Of a DNA stretch of 64,000 nt, positions 1 through 8,649 are shown in pieces. How positions within the stretch are numbered: position 1 is the stretch's first letter; each line of letters begins with the position of its first letter. The translations under genes and the position numbers were made by a program. Origin of the DNA: Rummeliibacillus suwonensis (GTDB lineage: Bacteria; Bacillota; Bacilli; Bacillales_A; Planococcaceae); contig NZ_VCBL01000001.1 of the NCBI RefSeq assembly GCF_007896435.1, forward strand, positions 2,815,269 to 2,879,268, read 5' to 3'. The notes beneath the pieces are model-generated. The model searched no databases. It saw nothing but the letters and a program-made list of their open reading frames with translations, and was not told where the DNA came from.

Positions 1-390
1 TCTATTGATTTTCCAGGATCGTCTATAAAATCATCAATTCCTTTTAAAAAGTCTTTTCCCACTTGGAGGAGGCCCTTTTGGATGCCCTCCGCGGTTTCCA
101 GCATAGTGACGATTTGTTTTTGGTCATCATCGAGATTTTCGATGCCTATTTCTTTCGCGATTTTTAAATACTCACTTGGCGTGGAAGCTTTTGCGAGTTT
201 CTTTTGCAGTTCTTCAATTCGATCCACTTTTTCTGTCTCTACTCTTGAACAGGTACTTCCTACCTCATCCTTCAGCCAGCCATCTGATACTGACTTAATG
301 TGCCGCTTGTATAGATTGGATAATTCTTCTAAGGCTTGACTTTGATTGTAATCAAATCAATCGACTTTTTCTATCCGATCTGTTTCAATG
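1..390 (-). pseudogene. LXG toxin gene fragment (duplicate), cut by window edge
   Basis: Read on the minus strand, this stretch matches about 2800-3220 of the intact LXG toxin gene almost base for base (for example the segments around 100-260 and 2880-3030). It therefore encodes the middle of an LXG domain. It carries small deletions and substitutions, for example around 285-320, and no single frame spans it, so it is a decayed extra copy. The plus-strand open frame across it is only an antisense shadow, and the same shadow recurs over the intact gene. It lies downstream of the YezG-type immunity gene, as expected for stacked orphan toxin cassettes. Confidence 0.8.
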
Positions 391-533
391 ACCTTCCAGC
401 CATGTTAAAAATTAAAAAGTCTCCCAATCTACATACTTGAGAAAGGGGAATTCTATAGCTTGTATTCTTTTGTTTAAATAGTTTTGGGGACAGACACCTA
501 AACCTAAAAGTCAATTGACCAACCTACTGTTGT

Positions 534-944
534 TTACACTAAGTATTCAGCTTCCCACTTATCCTGTTTTTCTTCAGAACTAATTTCTGATATGTCCTCA
601 TACCCATAGTTAAGTTTCATTCGCCCCATGTTATCTAAGATATATGTTAAATTTGTCCACTGTTCTTGACCTTGAACTTTAAATTCATTCCAAAGTTTTT
701 CAAAACATTCGTACAGTTCTTGTTTTAATTTTCTATGCAAAGTTTTATCGATATTAAAAACATCTACAATATCCAAGCTATATACTGGTTGTTTTTGATT
801 TATTGGATAGTAATAGAAATAGATTTGAGAAAATCCCTCTCTAACCTCAGCATATAGTAAAATCTTTTCCCATTCTTCTGGTATCATTTCAACTAAAATA
901 TTCGCTACTTTTTGGTAGGTGACTTCCATGTTTTTTGTCTCCAA
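534..944 (-). CDS. yezG: YezG/DUF600-type immunity protein
   Basis: This 136-residue cytosolic protein resembles the YezG (DUF600) immunity family, which neutralises the YeeF-type LXG nuclease toxin in Bacillus. Seen features are an acidic helical protein with a Tyr-rich segment (QIYFYYYP) near residue 40 and a Trp-rich second half (FEKLWNEF, EQWTNL), typical of the family. The start is probably TTG at 944, because a GGGAGG ribosome site lies about 9 bases upstream, whereas the internal ATG five codons later is too far from it. It begins 6 bases after the end of a decayed toxin C-terminus, so its cognate toxin is now broken. It may survive as an orphan immunity gene. Confidence 0.75.
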   Translation of the reverse strand: METKNMEVTYQKVANILVEMIPEEWEKILLYAEVREGFSQIYFYYYPINQKQPVYSLDIVDVFNIDKTLHRKLKQELYECFEKLWNEFKVQGQEQWTNLTYILDNMGRMKLNYGYEDISEISSEEKQDKWEAEYLV

Positions 945-950
945 TTTTAG

Positions 951-1335
951 CTACCTCCCATTATAATTATTTAAATTAACTTCATACTTCTTTTCGTTAA
1001 TTTTATACTCTACTTCAAACTTTGAAGGACGAGAAGAATTATCTTTATAAACGCGAAATTTTTTCTGTGAAGGGGGTACCCCCTTCACAGAAAAAAATAA
1101 AACAAGCCTTAAAAATACAAATCTTGGATACAAATGAAACTGTAACCTTGTGTTTTAATTTACACAATTCTTTGGACTTGACTTGGCTTCTTTTACTGTG
1201 GTCATTCCTATCTTCGTTACAGTGCCTAATCCTTTGGTGCCCACTACGGATAATACGACGTTTCCTAATGCATAGGAGATCATCTCGCTCGTGACTTGGC
1301 ATCTCCATTGACCACATCCCGTTCAAATGCTAATG
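951..1335 (-). pseudogene. Decayed LXG toxin cassette with foreign C-terminus
   Basis: The segment 1170-1335 on the minus strand matches 2565-2705 of the intact LXG toxin (the Gly-rich linker before the toxic tail), but is frameshifted. It is followed by a 38-bp perfect palindrome at 1059-1096 and then by a short in-frame tail ending NEKKYEVNLNNYNGR just before the YezG-type immunity gene. I read this as the remains of a second toxin, reduced to linker plus the end of its C-terminal domain. The tail does not resemble the intact toxin's C-terminus, which fits a swapped toxin cassette paired with a different immunity protein. Confidence 0.7.
1059..1096. repeat. Perfect 38-bp palindrome
   Basis: Every base from 1059 to 1077 pairs with 1078 to 1096: six T, then CTGTGAAGGGGGT, followed by its exact complement. 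There is no loop, so the arms abut at GGTACC. It sits at the junction between the linker remnant and the foreign C-terminal tail of the decayed toxin cassette. As a result both strands read the same peptide (FSVKGVPPSQKK). Confidence 0.9.
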
Positions 1336-1464
1336 AATCCAATTAAAATAATTCGGATTTAAAAAGCCTTCAATTTTTGTAGAGATTAAAGACTTTATTT
1401 GTATCTTATTTTCAGAATTGTTTGAGTGCCTGACACCAAAACTTCACACCGAACTTTTAATGTT

Positions 1465-1896
1465 TTATAATACACTCTTCAATGCTTCATTAATCATTTC
1501 TTCAAAGCCGTTATATTTCTGAACAATATCCCCACTTGGCTTATCTAGTTCAAGAAACACATCCTTATCTATATCCATACAGTACCAAGAAATACTTGAA
1601 TCTCCAAAAAACAAATAATTGTTATCCCATTCCCTATCTCTCCAAATTTCATTTGCTCCGATAAAACCATTATTTTTATCATTAGGTTGAGCATTGTAGA
1701 TAACTAATCCATTAAATTCTAAACCATCTACTTTTTTTAATAAATTTTCGTATTCTTTTATCCATAGATTTTCACGTACATTCTTTGAAGTCCACTTTTT
1801 TATGGATTGAATATTTTTATCACTTGCAGGTAACATAATGGACTTTCCATCTTGATTTTTAATTTTCTCAATATCTTCTAATAATTCTAAAACCAT
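1465..1896 (-). CDS. SMI1/KNR4-family immunity protein (YobK/YrhA-like)
   Basis: This 143-residue protein has the layout of SMI1/KNR4 immunity proteins: an N-terminal helix, an LxFNGLVIY-type strand near residue 60, an aromatic IWRDREWDNNYLFFGDSS segment and a C-terminal FEEMINEAL helix. The family binds and blocks a toxin's C-terminal domain in the cytosol. Its ATG is 10 bases after the stop of the LXG toxin and is preceded by AGAGGTG, so the two are translationally linked. It should therefore be the specific immunity partner of that HNH-like toxin, as YobK is to YobL in B. subtilis. The pairing is inferred from adjacency. Confidence 0.75.
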   Translation of the reverse strand: MVLELLEDIEKIKNQDGKSIMLPASDKNIQSIKKWTSKNVRENLWIKEYENLLKKVDGLEFNGLVIYNAQPNDKNNGFIGANEIWRDREWDNNYLFFGDSSISWYCMDIDKDVFLELDKPSGDIVQKYNGFEEMINEALKSVL

Positions 1897-1906
1897 ATTT
1901 TCACCT

Positions 1907-3625
1907 CTATTTTTTAGTTGTTGGGTATATAAATCCTTCTGGGATTGGCCACTTAATATTTATTGAGTCTTCAACATTCAAGCCTTTAGTCAAATCTTTT
2001 TGTGAATTAGTAAGAACTTTATGGTATGGATCATTTTTAATTAGTATTAAATTTTTAAAATCATTTGTTCCTCCATCATCTAAAGGAAGTTTATGATGAA
2101 TCTGATATCCATCTGGAACCAATCCTTTTTTTAGATTTTTAATATCTGTTTCTGTAATACCTGCCTTTATGAGCTGTTTAATTTTTTTCTCATTGCTGAC
2201 TAGATCTTGTAGAAAGTTTTTTCTAACAGAACTATTAAATTTATTTCTCAATTGTTTAAATTCTTCTCGATCACGCTTAGTATAGATTATTTCTTTTTCA
2301 AAGATGTCCTTTAGCAATACTTCTTTACCTTTTAATTTACCCACATGTTCAGCATTCTTAGTGATACTTACCTTATCGCTACCCATCGTCTCCATTTTCG
2401 CCATAGAAATCAACTGATCTCTCAACCCAACACTATTCACCGTATTATAAGGCACAACCCCTGCGTTCACACCAACTAATTGATGTTGGGGCGCATACGG
2501 ATACAGGTCGAGCGTCGGGATTTTTTGGGCTGCGCCTTTTACCTTGCGGACTCCTACTTTAGCGGTGGCTTTGACTGTGGTCATTCCTGTCTTCGTTACA
2601 GCGCCTAATCCTTTGGTACCCACTACGGATAATCCGAGGGTTCCTAATGCGTAGGAGATCCATTGTGCGCGTGACTTGGCATCCCCATTGATGACATCCC
2701 GCTGAAAGGAATCAGTAATGGATTTCGAAAGATAATCGTACGTTTCGATGGGATGAGCAATGGCATCCATTGTACTTTCTATTGTTTTTGCGGGATGAGT
2801 GACGAAGTCAAATATGCCTTTTACAAAGTCTTTTCCCGCTTTAAGGAGACCCTTTGAGATGCCCTCCGCGGTTTCCAGCATAGTGACGATTTGTTTTTGG
2901 TCATCATTGAGATTTTCGATGCCTATTTCTTTCGCGATTTTTAAATACTCACTTGGTGTAGAAGCTTTTGCGAGTTTCTTTTGCAGTTCTTCGATGCGAT
3001 CCACTTCTTCTGTCTCTACTCTTGAACAGGTACTTCCCACCTCATCCTTCAGCCAGCTATCTAGCTGATACTTGCTTAATGTGCCAATGGTATAGTTGGC
3101 TAGTTGTAGCTTTCCACTCTTCATCTGCGCTTGGATGCCATCTATGTAATTTTGCATGTTCGACACATCATTGGATAATTCTTCTAAGGCTTTACTTTGA
3201 TTGTAATCAAATCGATGGACTTTTTCTACTGTCGTCTGAATTTGTTTTTGCGCGTCCGTCACTTCCTCCAGAAAAGAGACATCATTCAATGATGGTGTAG
3301 CCACAATATCTTGGATGGAAAGAATGGTTTGGTTAGCTTCATCTGTGAGGGTGATGGTACGATTGGCTGTGTTTTGGAGGCTATTTTTTAAGTCCTCTGT
3401 TAAAAAAGCTTCGTCAATCCGGCCATTTTCGGCGGATTCTAGCTTTTGTAATTCATGGTCCATAGCTTTTAGTTGACGCTCGTAATCGGCTATAAAAGCT
3501 TGATAATAGGAGATAAATGGCAGGTGCACTTCTTGATAATAGGCTCGAATTGCATCCCCACTTTGTCCTTTAAAGGCATCTTCCAGCGCCAGTATCCCTT
3601 GTACCGCTTTTTGAATCTCCGCCAT
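1907..3625 (-). CDS. LXG-domain polymorphic toxin with HNH-like nuclease tail
   Basis: LXG proteins are exported by the type VII (ESX/Yuk) system and kill competitors through a variable C-terminal toxin. The first 200 or so residues are coiled-coil LXG. A Gly-rich pre-toxin linker (YALGTLGLSVVGTKGLG) lies near 325. The end carries IHHKLPLDDGGTNDFKNL near 510-530, an HNH/LHH-type nuclease signature. The 572-residue reading from ATG 3625 lacks the family's usual N-terminus, but the frame continues upstream for 27 codons (ITKVLDVAGLQNGIEKTL, then KSLKNKQTE), which is a canonical LXG start. No ATG, GTG or TTG exists there: the best-placed codon, after AGGTGG, is ATC at 3704-3706. Translation may use ATC, or the start may be mutated. 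The gene follows YwqH/YwqI-like genes and precedes its immunity gene. Confidence 0.82.
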   Translation of the reverse strand: MAEIQKAVQGILALEDAFKGQSGDAIRAYYQEVHLPFISYYQAFIADYERQLKAMDHELQKLESAENGRIDEAFLTEDLKNSLQNTANRTITLTDEANQTILSIQDIVATPSLNDVSFLEEVTDAQKQIQTTVEKVHRFDYNQSKALEELSNDVSNMQNYIDGIQAQMKSGKLQLANYTIGTLSKYQLDSWLKDEVGSTCSRVETEEVDRIEELQKKLAKASTPSEYLKIAKEIGIENLNDDQKQIVTMLETAEGISKGLLKAGKDFVKGIFDFVTHPAKTIESTMDAIAHPIETYDYLSKSITDSFQRDVINGDAKSRAQWISYALGTLGLSVVGTKGLGAVTKTGMTTVKATAKVGVRKVKGAAQKIPTLDLYPYAPQHQLVGVNAGVVPYNTVNSVGLRDQLISMAKMETMGSDKVSITKNAEHVGKLKGKEVLLKDIFEKEIIYTKRDREEFKQLRNKFNSSVRKNFLQDLVSNEKKIKQLIKAGITETDIKNLKKGLVPDGYQIHHKLPLDDGGTNDFKNLILIKNDPYHKVLTNSQKDLTKGLNVEDSINIKWPIPEGFIYPTTKK

Positions 3626-3854
3626 CTCAGTTTGTTTATTCTTTAAGGACTTGAGCGTTTTCTCGATGCCATTCTGTAAACCTGCAACATCTAGTACCTT
3701 TGTGATAACGATCCACCTGCCTTTACGTTTCGTTCAACTTGATCCGTTTTGTGTTTCACTGTGTGCTAGCTAAACCAGTCGGGGGTATCCACCACTTTTT
3801 ACTACTTCGTAATGAAATGGATTTTCCTACCTCTTCTACCCCTTCATAAACGGC

Positions 3855-4136
3855 TCATTTCAGCATTTGATGGTGATCTCCCAGCTTTTCATCCAATTCG
3901 ACCATGCTTTGAACAGCTTGTCGGCTGGTTTCCTCGTTTTGTATTAATAGAACTTTGTAGGATTCTAACACTTGTCCGAGTGCTTGATGGACGTCTTTCC
4001 ATTTCTGGATGACCGTTAGAACATTATCCTCACCGATTGCAGAAGGGAGCGAAGTATGAAGCGTATTTGTGGAGGATTTCATCTTAGAAAGGGCTTGGTC
4101 AATGTCCGTTTGTTTGATTTTAATTTCCGTACTCAT
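3855..4136 (-). CDS. DUF5344/YwqI-like LXG-associated protein
   Basis: This 93-residue, all-helical protein has the size and composition of the YwqI family (DUF5344) encoded just before LXG toxins. These WXG100-like helpers are thought to pair with the LXG domain for type VII export. It starts at ATG with AAAGGAG upstream and has no signal peptide. It lies 25 bases after the YwqH-like gene and about 150 bases before the LXG frame, in the ywqH-ywqI-toxin order of B. subtilis. The helper role is inferred from family and position. Confidence 0.72.
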   Translation of the reverse strand: MSTEIKIKQTDIDQALSKMKSSTNTLHTSLPSAIGEDNVLTVIQKWKDVHQALGQVLESYKVLLIQNEETSRQAVQSMVELDEKLGDHHQMLK

Positions 4137-4161
4137 CCCATCGCGTCTCCTTTGATTTCAG

Positions 4162-4533
4162 CTATTTTGCTTTTGCCTTCTCTTTCTCCTTTTCAGCGGC
4201 AAGAGCTTCTTCCAGACTTTGAATCGTCTGCTTGATCGTACTGATTTCACTTTGTAAGCTGCTCGTTTTGTCGCTTATGGCCTTATAAACGGCATCAAAT
4301 TGTTGCGTGTCTAGCTCAAGATATTTTGTCTTCATTTGTTCATGGCGAGTTTGATCAAACTTATTACCTAATACCCCTTGCCAGGTATGACTGGAGAGGT
4401 CAGGTTGTGTCAGCTTTTTTTCATACCCAATCAATTCTTGTTGATATATGTGTAGCTGATTGCTACAGTTCTGAAGCCTTTGAAGTTGATATTGCTTTTC
4501 ACTTAAAAGTGCATAGTAATACGTTAAAGACAC
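4162..4533 (-). CDS. DUF5082/YwqH-like LXG-associated protein
   Basis: This 123-residue coiled-coil protein begins SLTYYYALLSEKQYQLQRLQ and ends in a Lys/Glu/Ala-rich helix, matching the YwqH (DUF5082) family. It is the first gene of the LXG operon. GTG at 4533 is the likely start, because GGGGGAGG lies 7 bases upstream. Family members accompany LXG effectors as small helical partners for type VII secretion. No membrane segment is visible. The promoter should lie within 4540-4700, which overlaps a structured repeat element. Confidence 0.72.
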   Translation of the reverse strand: MSLTYYYALLSEKQYQLQRLQNCSNQLHIYQQELIGYEKKLTQPDLSSHTWQGVLGNKFDQTRHEQMKTKYLELDTQQFDAVYKAISDKTSSLQSEISTIKQTIQSLEEALAAEKEKEKAKAK

Positions 4534-4552
4534 AGGTTCCTCCCCCTTTTAT

Positions 4553-4692
4553 AAAGTGAAGCTTCCATCAGTGGATGGTTAGCTAAACCAATCGGGCTTT
4601 TTGGGCAGTTAATCCCCCACCTATCTTTTTTGGTTCTCTCTAAACCTTGTGATGGGGATCTTTACTGCCCATTAAAGCGGGATAAAAAACAA
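4553..4692. repeat. Structured intergenic element, copy 1
   Basis: About 140 bp shared with 5649-5802. A long stem is closed by GGGCAGT and ACTGCCC, with inner ATCCCC/GGGGAT pairing, followed by a conserved TTAAAGCGGGATAAAA. The preceding hairpin is degraded here (CCATCAGTGGATGG). A shorter related stretch (GCTAGCTAAACCAGTCGGG) lies near 3765-3785. Confidence 0.7.
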
Positions 4693-5640
4693 AAATTTTC
4701 TAAAATCTTTCAGGATCATTCAATAATTATTATCATCCATTAAAAATGGAATTCTATTATGTTAATATTTATCAATTATACCATGTAAAAAACATACTAT
4801 TGAGATTATTTTTGCCTATTTGTTCTAATGCAAAATAGGAAATATAAACTAATTTACTGGTACCCAAATCTAAGACTATCTAAAGAAAAAGTCCTTAACC
4901 CCTAAAGAGATGAAGGACATCATTTGCACACTATTGTCTGAATTGTTTCAGCGCCTATCACCTGCAGATTTTAGAAGAAAACAAGAATAATCCATACACT
5001 GTACGCCGATGTTATGACAAAAAAAGAAGCGTTTCCCCTTCTAATCTTTTTAATCTAGCTTGACAGATATTCCTTTTAGAAGCGCTTTGATTTCCTTATG
5101 AACTTTAAGGACTTTCACCCTAAAATAAAAGTAAACACAATTGTGGATAAATATATTAAGATCACTAAAATCGTTCGGATAAAAGCCAATACAGAAACAA
5201 ACCGTCCAATTATTAAAACTCCTTTATATTTGGACAATTATGCCATCAAATATAGAAGGAATGAGCAGTTGAAGAAAAAGTATACAACATACATTTTTCA
5301 CTCTCAAAAGAACGTCAACCTGTATTTTAATCATGAGTAGAATGAAATCCTCAGCAAAGGAGATGAATGGTTCAGATATGCTGCCTGACACCTGATTTTT
5401 TTGTAATCTTTTGTGATTTTTTAGGACCTTTTGTTAACTTTTATTGACTTTTTAAAGTGTCATATTTCCACAGGGTACCCCCCATCCCTTTATTTAAATG
5501 GAAATCTTTGATACACTTTATATGAGAATGCTTCTTCCAGTGAGTTAGAACGCCTTCTCCTTTTCTATATTTCATGCATGGATTGAAAACCCAAAGCTCA
5601 TGAATGTTTAAATTAAACATCCCCTGATTTGTAAATAATT
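4693..5640. other. Gene-poor AT-rich stretch
   Basis: No convincing gene. REP-like degenerate motifs are visible near 4931-4970 (GTTTCAGCGCCTATCACC) and 5380-5392 (TGCCTGACACC). A short frame at 5098-5340 has no ribosome site or recognisable family. Around 5395-5455 there are T-rich tracts with a repeated TTTTGTNANTTTT pattern. Confidence 0.6.
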
Positions 5641-5648
5641 ATTTATAA

Positions 5649-5802
5649 AGTGAAACTCCATCCGTGGGGGTTCTCTTCATCCCCCACGGATGGTTAGCTG
5701 AACCTATCGGACTTTTACGGGCAGTGGATAATCCCCATCTATCTTTCTTATTTCTCTCTATATCTTGAGATGGGAGTCTTACTGCCCGTTAAAGCGGGAT
5801 AA
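5649..5802. repeat. Structured intergenic element, copy 2
   Basis: The second and better preserved copy. It opens with a 13-bp perfect hairpin (CCATCCGTGGGGG with its complement CCCCCACGGATGG). It continues with a conserved GGTTAGCTGAACC and the long stem GGGCAGT...ACTGCCC with inner CCCATCT/AGATGGG pairing, and ends GTTAAAGCGGGATAAAA. The inner stem bases differ from copy 1 yet still pair. It lies about 90 bases upstream of opuCA. It could be a small RNA, a leader, or a non-autonomous transposable element. Confidence 0.7.
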
Positions 5803-5895
5803 AAGCGCTTACTTTTCTTACCTTTCCATATTTTATTTGTAATATTTTTGAAAATCAGGGTAATTTGATGTGAAAAACAATAAGGAGTGAGTTTC

Positions 5896-7047
5896 ATGCT
5901 AAAAATGGAACATGTATCTAAAATCTATAAGGGAGGAAAAAAAGCGGTTGATGATATGAATATCGAAATTGAGCGTGGCGAGTTTGTCGCTTTTATCGGT
6001 ACAAGTGGCAGTGGAAAAACGACTGCGCTTCGTATGATCAACCGAATGATCGAACCAACCAAAGGAACCATCACCGTAGATGGTCAAGACCTCTCTAAAA
6101 AAAACCCAGTTTCTTTAAGACGTAGCATTGGCTATGTAATCCAACAAATTGGATTGATGCCACATATGACGATCCGCGAAAACATTACACTAGTACCTCG
6201 ACTTCTTAAATGGTCAAAAGAAAAGAAAGATCAAACAGCGGAAAAATTGATAGAATTGGTCAATCTACCACAAAATTATCTTGACCTATATCCAGTACAA
6301 TTATCAGGTGGACAGCAACAACGGATCGGCGTACTTCGTGCACTTGCTGCAAACCAGGACCTTATACTAATGGACGAGCCATTTGGCGCATTAGACCCCA
6401 TTACGCGAGACACCTTACAAGACCTTATCAAGGATTTACAGCAACGTCTTGGGAAGACGGTCATATTCGTTACCCATGATATGGATGAAGCCATCAAATT
6501 AGCAGACCGAATCTGTATTATGCATAATGGTAAAGTTATACAGTTTGATACCCCCGATAATATCTTGTCACACCCTGCAAATGACTTTGTTCGCGAGTTT
6601 ATTGGTTCTCACCGTTTAATCCAAGAAAAACCGAGCGCCAAAATAGTGGACGATGTTATGATCACCCCCGTTACAATCTCTCTTGAAAAAAGTATTGATG
6701 ATGCCATCCGTACAATGGTGAAGAAACGTGTAGATACATTATTTGTAGTAGATGGGCAGAATCATTTAAAAGGATTGATCGACGTAGAAGGATTGACAGC
6801 AGCGCGTCATAAAACGAACTCTGTTTCGGACGCAATGGAAAAAGAGATTTTCTATGTCAAAAATGGCACTAAACTTCAAGATTCTGTTCGTCGTATTTTA
6901 AAACGTAATTTAAAAAACATCCCCGTTGTCGATGATGAACATCGACTATTAGGTCTTGTCACTCGTGCCAATATTGTAGATATTGTTTATGACACCATTT
7001 GGGGAGATGAGGATGAGAGTCAATCAAACCAACAACAAGAACAATAA
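5896..7047 (+). CDS. opuCA: Glycine betaine/carnitine/choline ABC transporter ATPase
   Basis: This is the ATP-binding subunit of an osmoprotectant importer. Walker A is GTSGSGKT near residue 36, followed by a Q-loop, the signature LSGGQQQRIG, Walker B LILMDEPFGALDP and a switch His in VTHDMDEA. The C-terminal third carries two CBS domains (from VMITPVTISLE onward), the ionic-strength-sensing part of OpuA/OpuC-type ATPases. The start is ATG 5896 because AAGGAG lies 8 bases upstream; the upstream in-frame GTG at 5887 would overlap that site. It is first of four genes in opuCA-CB-CC-CD order and would energise import under salt stress. Confidence 0.93.
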   Translation: MLKMEHVSKIYKGGKKAVDDMNIEIERGEFVAFIGTSGSGKTTALRMINRMIEPTKGTITVDGQDLSKKNPVSLRRSIGYVIQQIGLMPHMTIRENITLVPRLLKWSKEKKDQTAEKLIELVNLPQNYLDLYPVQLSGGQQQRIGVLRALAANQDLILMDEPFGALDPITRDTLQDLIKDLQQRLGKTVIFVTHDMDEAIKLADRICIMHNGKVIQFDTPDNILSHPANDFVREFIGSHRLIQEKPSAKIVDDVMITPVTISLEKSIDDAIRTMVKKRVDTLFVVDGQNHLKGLIDVEGLTAARHKTNSVSDAMEKEIFYVKNGTKLQDSVRRILKRNLKNIPVVDDEHRLLGLVTRANIVDIVYDTIWGDEDESQSNQQQEQ

Positions 7048-7074
7048 GAAACAAAATAGAAGGGATATGAGAAG

Positions 7075-7710
7075 ATGATCGATTTTATCACCAACAATAG
7101 TGATGCCATCATCCAGAAAACTTGGGAGCACTTCTATATATCTGCAATCTCTCTACTTCTTGGTATTATTGTTGCCGTTCCGTTGGGTGTGATCTTAACC
7201 AAAACACCAAGAATAGCGAAGATTGTTTTAAGTATTACAAGTATCCTTCAAACGCTGCCTTCCCTTGCGATCCTTGCTATGATGATTCCATTTGTAGGGA
7301 TCGGGAAAGTACCTGCCATTATCGCATTATTTATCTATACACTTTTGCCTATTCTAAATAATACTTATATTGGTTTAAATAATGTCAATCGAGATCTTAA
7401 AGCGGCAGGCATCAGTATGGGAATGACTCGTGTACAATCGATCTTCATGGTCGAACTCCCATTAGCCATTCCTGTTATTATGTCAGGTATTCGACTATCC
7501 GCTGTATATGTCATTTCATGGGCAACTTTAGCCTCCTATATTGGTGCTGGCGGACTTGGTGATTTTATCTTTAATGGATTAAATCTATATCAACCTGATT
7601 TCATCATTGGTGGTGCAATTCTTGTCACTTTACTAGCATTATTAGCTGAATTTATATTAGCTAAAATCGAACGCTTAGCAACACCAAAAGGACTAAAAAT
7701 TGAACGGTAG
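7075..7710 (+). CDS. opuCB: Osmoprotectant ABC transporter permease
   Basis: This 211-residue membrane protein has about five or six hydrophobic spans and the binding-protein-dependent permease EAA-type loop (NRDLKAAGISMGMTRVQSIFMVELPLAIPVI), which contacts the ATPase. The length fits OpuCB/OpuBB. It starts at ATG after AAGGGA and follows opuCA by 27 bases. The partner permease is opuCD, and the two are homologous over the EAA region. It acts in the cytoplasmic membrane in glycine betaine, carnitine or choline uptake. The sequence alone does not decide between OpuC and OpuB substrate range. Confidence 0.9.
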   Translation: MIDFITNNSDAIIQKTWEHFYISAISLLLGIIVAVPLGVILTKTPRIAKIVLSITSILQTLPSLAILAMMIPFVGIGKVPAIIALFIYTLLPILNNTYIGLNNVNRDLKAAGISMGMTRVQSIFMVELPLAIPVIMSGIRLSAVYVISWATLASYIGAGGLGDFIFNGLNLYQPDFIIGGAILVTLLALLAEFILAKIERLATPKGLKIER

Positions 7711-7725
7711 AAGGGAGCAAACAAG

Positions 7726-8646
7726 ATGAAAAAGATGAAAATGCTTGTCATTGTCCTTGCTAGTTTGCTGCTAGTTTTATCTGCTTGTTCATGGAATAGT
7801 TCAGATGACGAAGAAACAGTCAAAATAGCTACAATGACAACAACCGAAAGTAACATTATGGGAAATATGATCAAACTAATGATTGAACATTATACGGATG
7901 AAAATGTCGAAATGATTAATAATCTTGGTTCCAGTGTTGTATTACATCAAGCCATGGTAAATGGCGATGCGAATATTTCAGCCGTACGTTACACTGGTAC
8001 GGATTTAACTGGCGCTTTAAAAGAAAAACCCCTCAAAGATCCTGAACAAGCCATGGCATTAGTACAAAAATTATTCCAAGAACGTTTTGATCAAACATTC
8101 TTTGATTCGTATGGTTTTGCCAATACGTATGCTTTTATGGTGACCAAAGAGACAGCTAAAAAGTACAATCTTAAAAAAGTAAGTGATTTAAAAAATATCG
8201 CCAAAAACTTACAAGCTGGTGTCGATTCCTCATGGGTCAATCGTGCTGGCGATGGTTATAAGGATTTTGTGAAAGCCTATGGATTTGATTTTAAGGATGT
8301 TTACCCCATGCAAATCGGTCTGGTATATGATGCTTTAGCGGCCAATAAGATGGATATCGTCCTAGGTTATACAACAGATGGTCGTATTGCCAGCTACGAT
8401 CTTGTCGTCTTGGAGGATGATCTGCACTTCTTCCCTCCTTATGATGCTAGCCCATTAGCAGTCAATCAATTACTAGAGGAAAAACCACAAGTTAAAAAAG
8501 CCATTGAAAAACTCATCGGCAAGATTTCAACGGAACAAATGCAAAAACTGAACTATGAAGCAGACAATGATTTAATCGAACCCGCAATTGTTGCTAAACG
8601 TTTTTTGGAGAAAAACAACTATTTTGAAGATCAAAAGGAGGAATAA
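7726..8646 (+). CDS. opuCC: Osmoprotectant-binding lipoprotein
   Basis: This 306-residue protein has a lipoprotein signal peptide ending in a lipobox (LVLSAC) around residue 21, so it is anchored outside the membrane. The rest is a type II periplasmic-binding fold of the OpuAC/OpuCC family: the VKIATMTTTESNIMGNMIKLMIE strand-helix near the start, AVRYTGTDLTGAL near residue 90 and DIVLGYTTDGRIASYDLVVLEDD near 215, which line the ligand cleft in this family. It delivers compatible solutes to OpuCB/CD. It starts 15 bases after opuCB and ends 3 bases before opuCD. Confidence 0.92.
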   Translation: MKKMKMLVIVLASLLLVLSACSWNSSDDEETVKIATMTTTESNIMGNMIKLMIEHYTDENVEMINNLGSSVVLHQAMVNGDANISAVRYTGTDLTGALKEKPLKDPEQAMALVQKLFQERFDQTFFDSYGFANTYAFMVTKETAKKYNLKKVSDLKNIAKNLQAGVDSSWVNRAGDGYKDFVKAYGFDFKDVYPMQIGLVYDALAANKMDIVLGYTTDGRIASYDLVVLEDDLHFFPPYDASPLAVNQLLEEKPQVKKAIEKLIGKISTEQMQKLNYEADNDLIEPAIVAKRFLEKNNYFEDQKEE

Positions 8647-8649
8647 CTT

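Noticed and set aside
82-339. 85-residue plus-strand Phe/Ser-rich protein, repeated at 2799-3068
   Set aside because: Both are antisense shadows of the LXG toxin sequence and its fragment; the repetition reflects the toxin duplication.
5098-5340. 80-residue frame in the gap before opuC
   Set aside because: No ribosome site, no recognisable family, and composition typical of translated AT-rich intergenic DNA.
5850-5880. Sigma-B promoter for opuC
   Set aside because: GGGTAA resembles a sigma-B -10 and opuC is stress-induced in relatives, but no good -35 is found at 12-15 bases.
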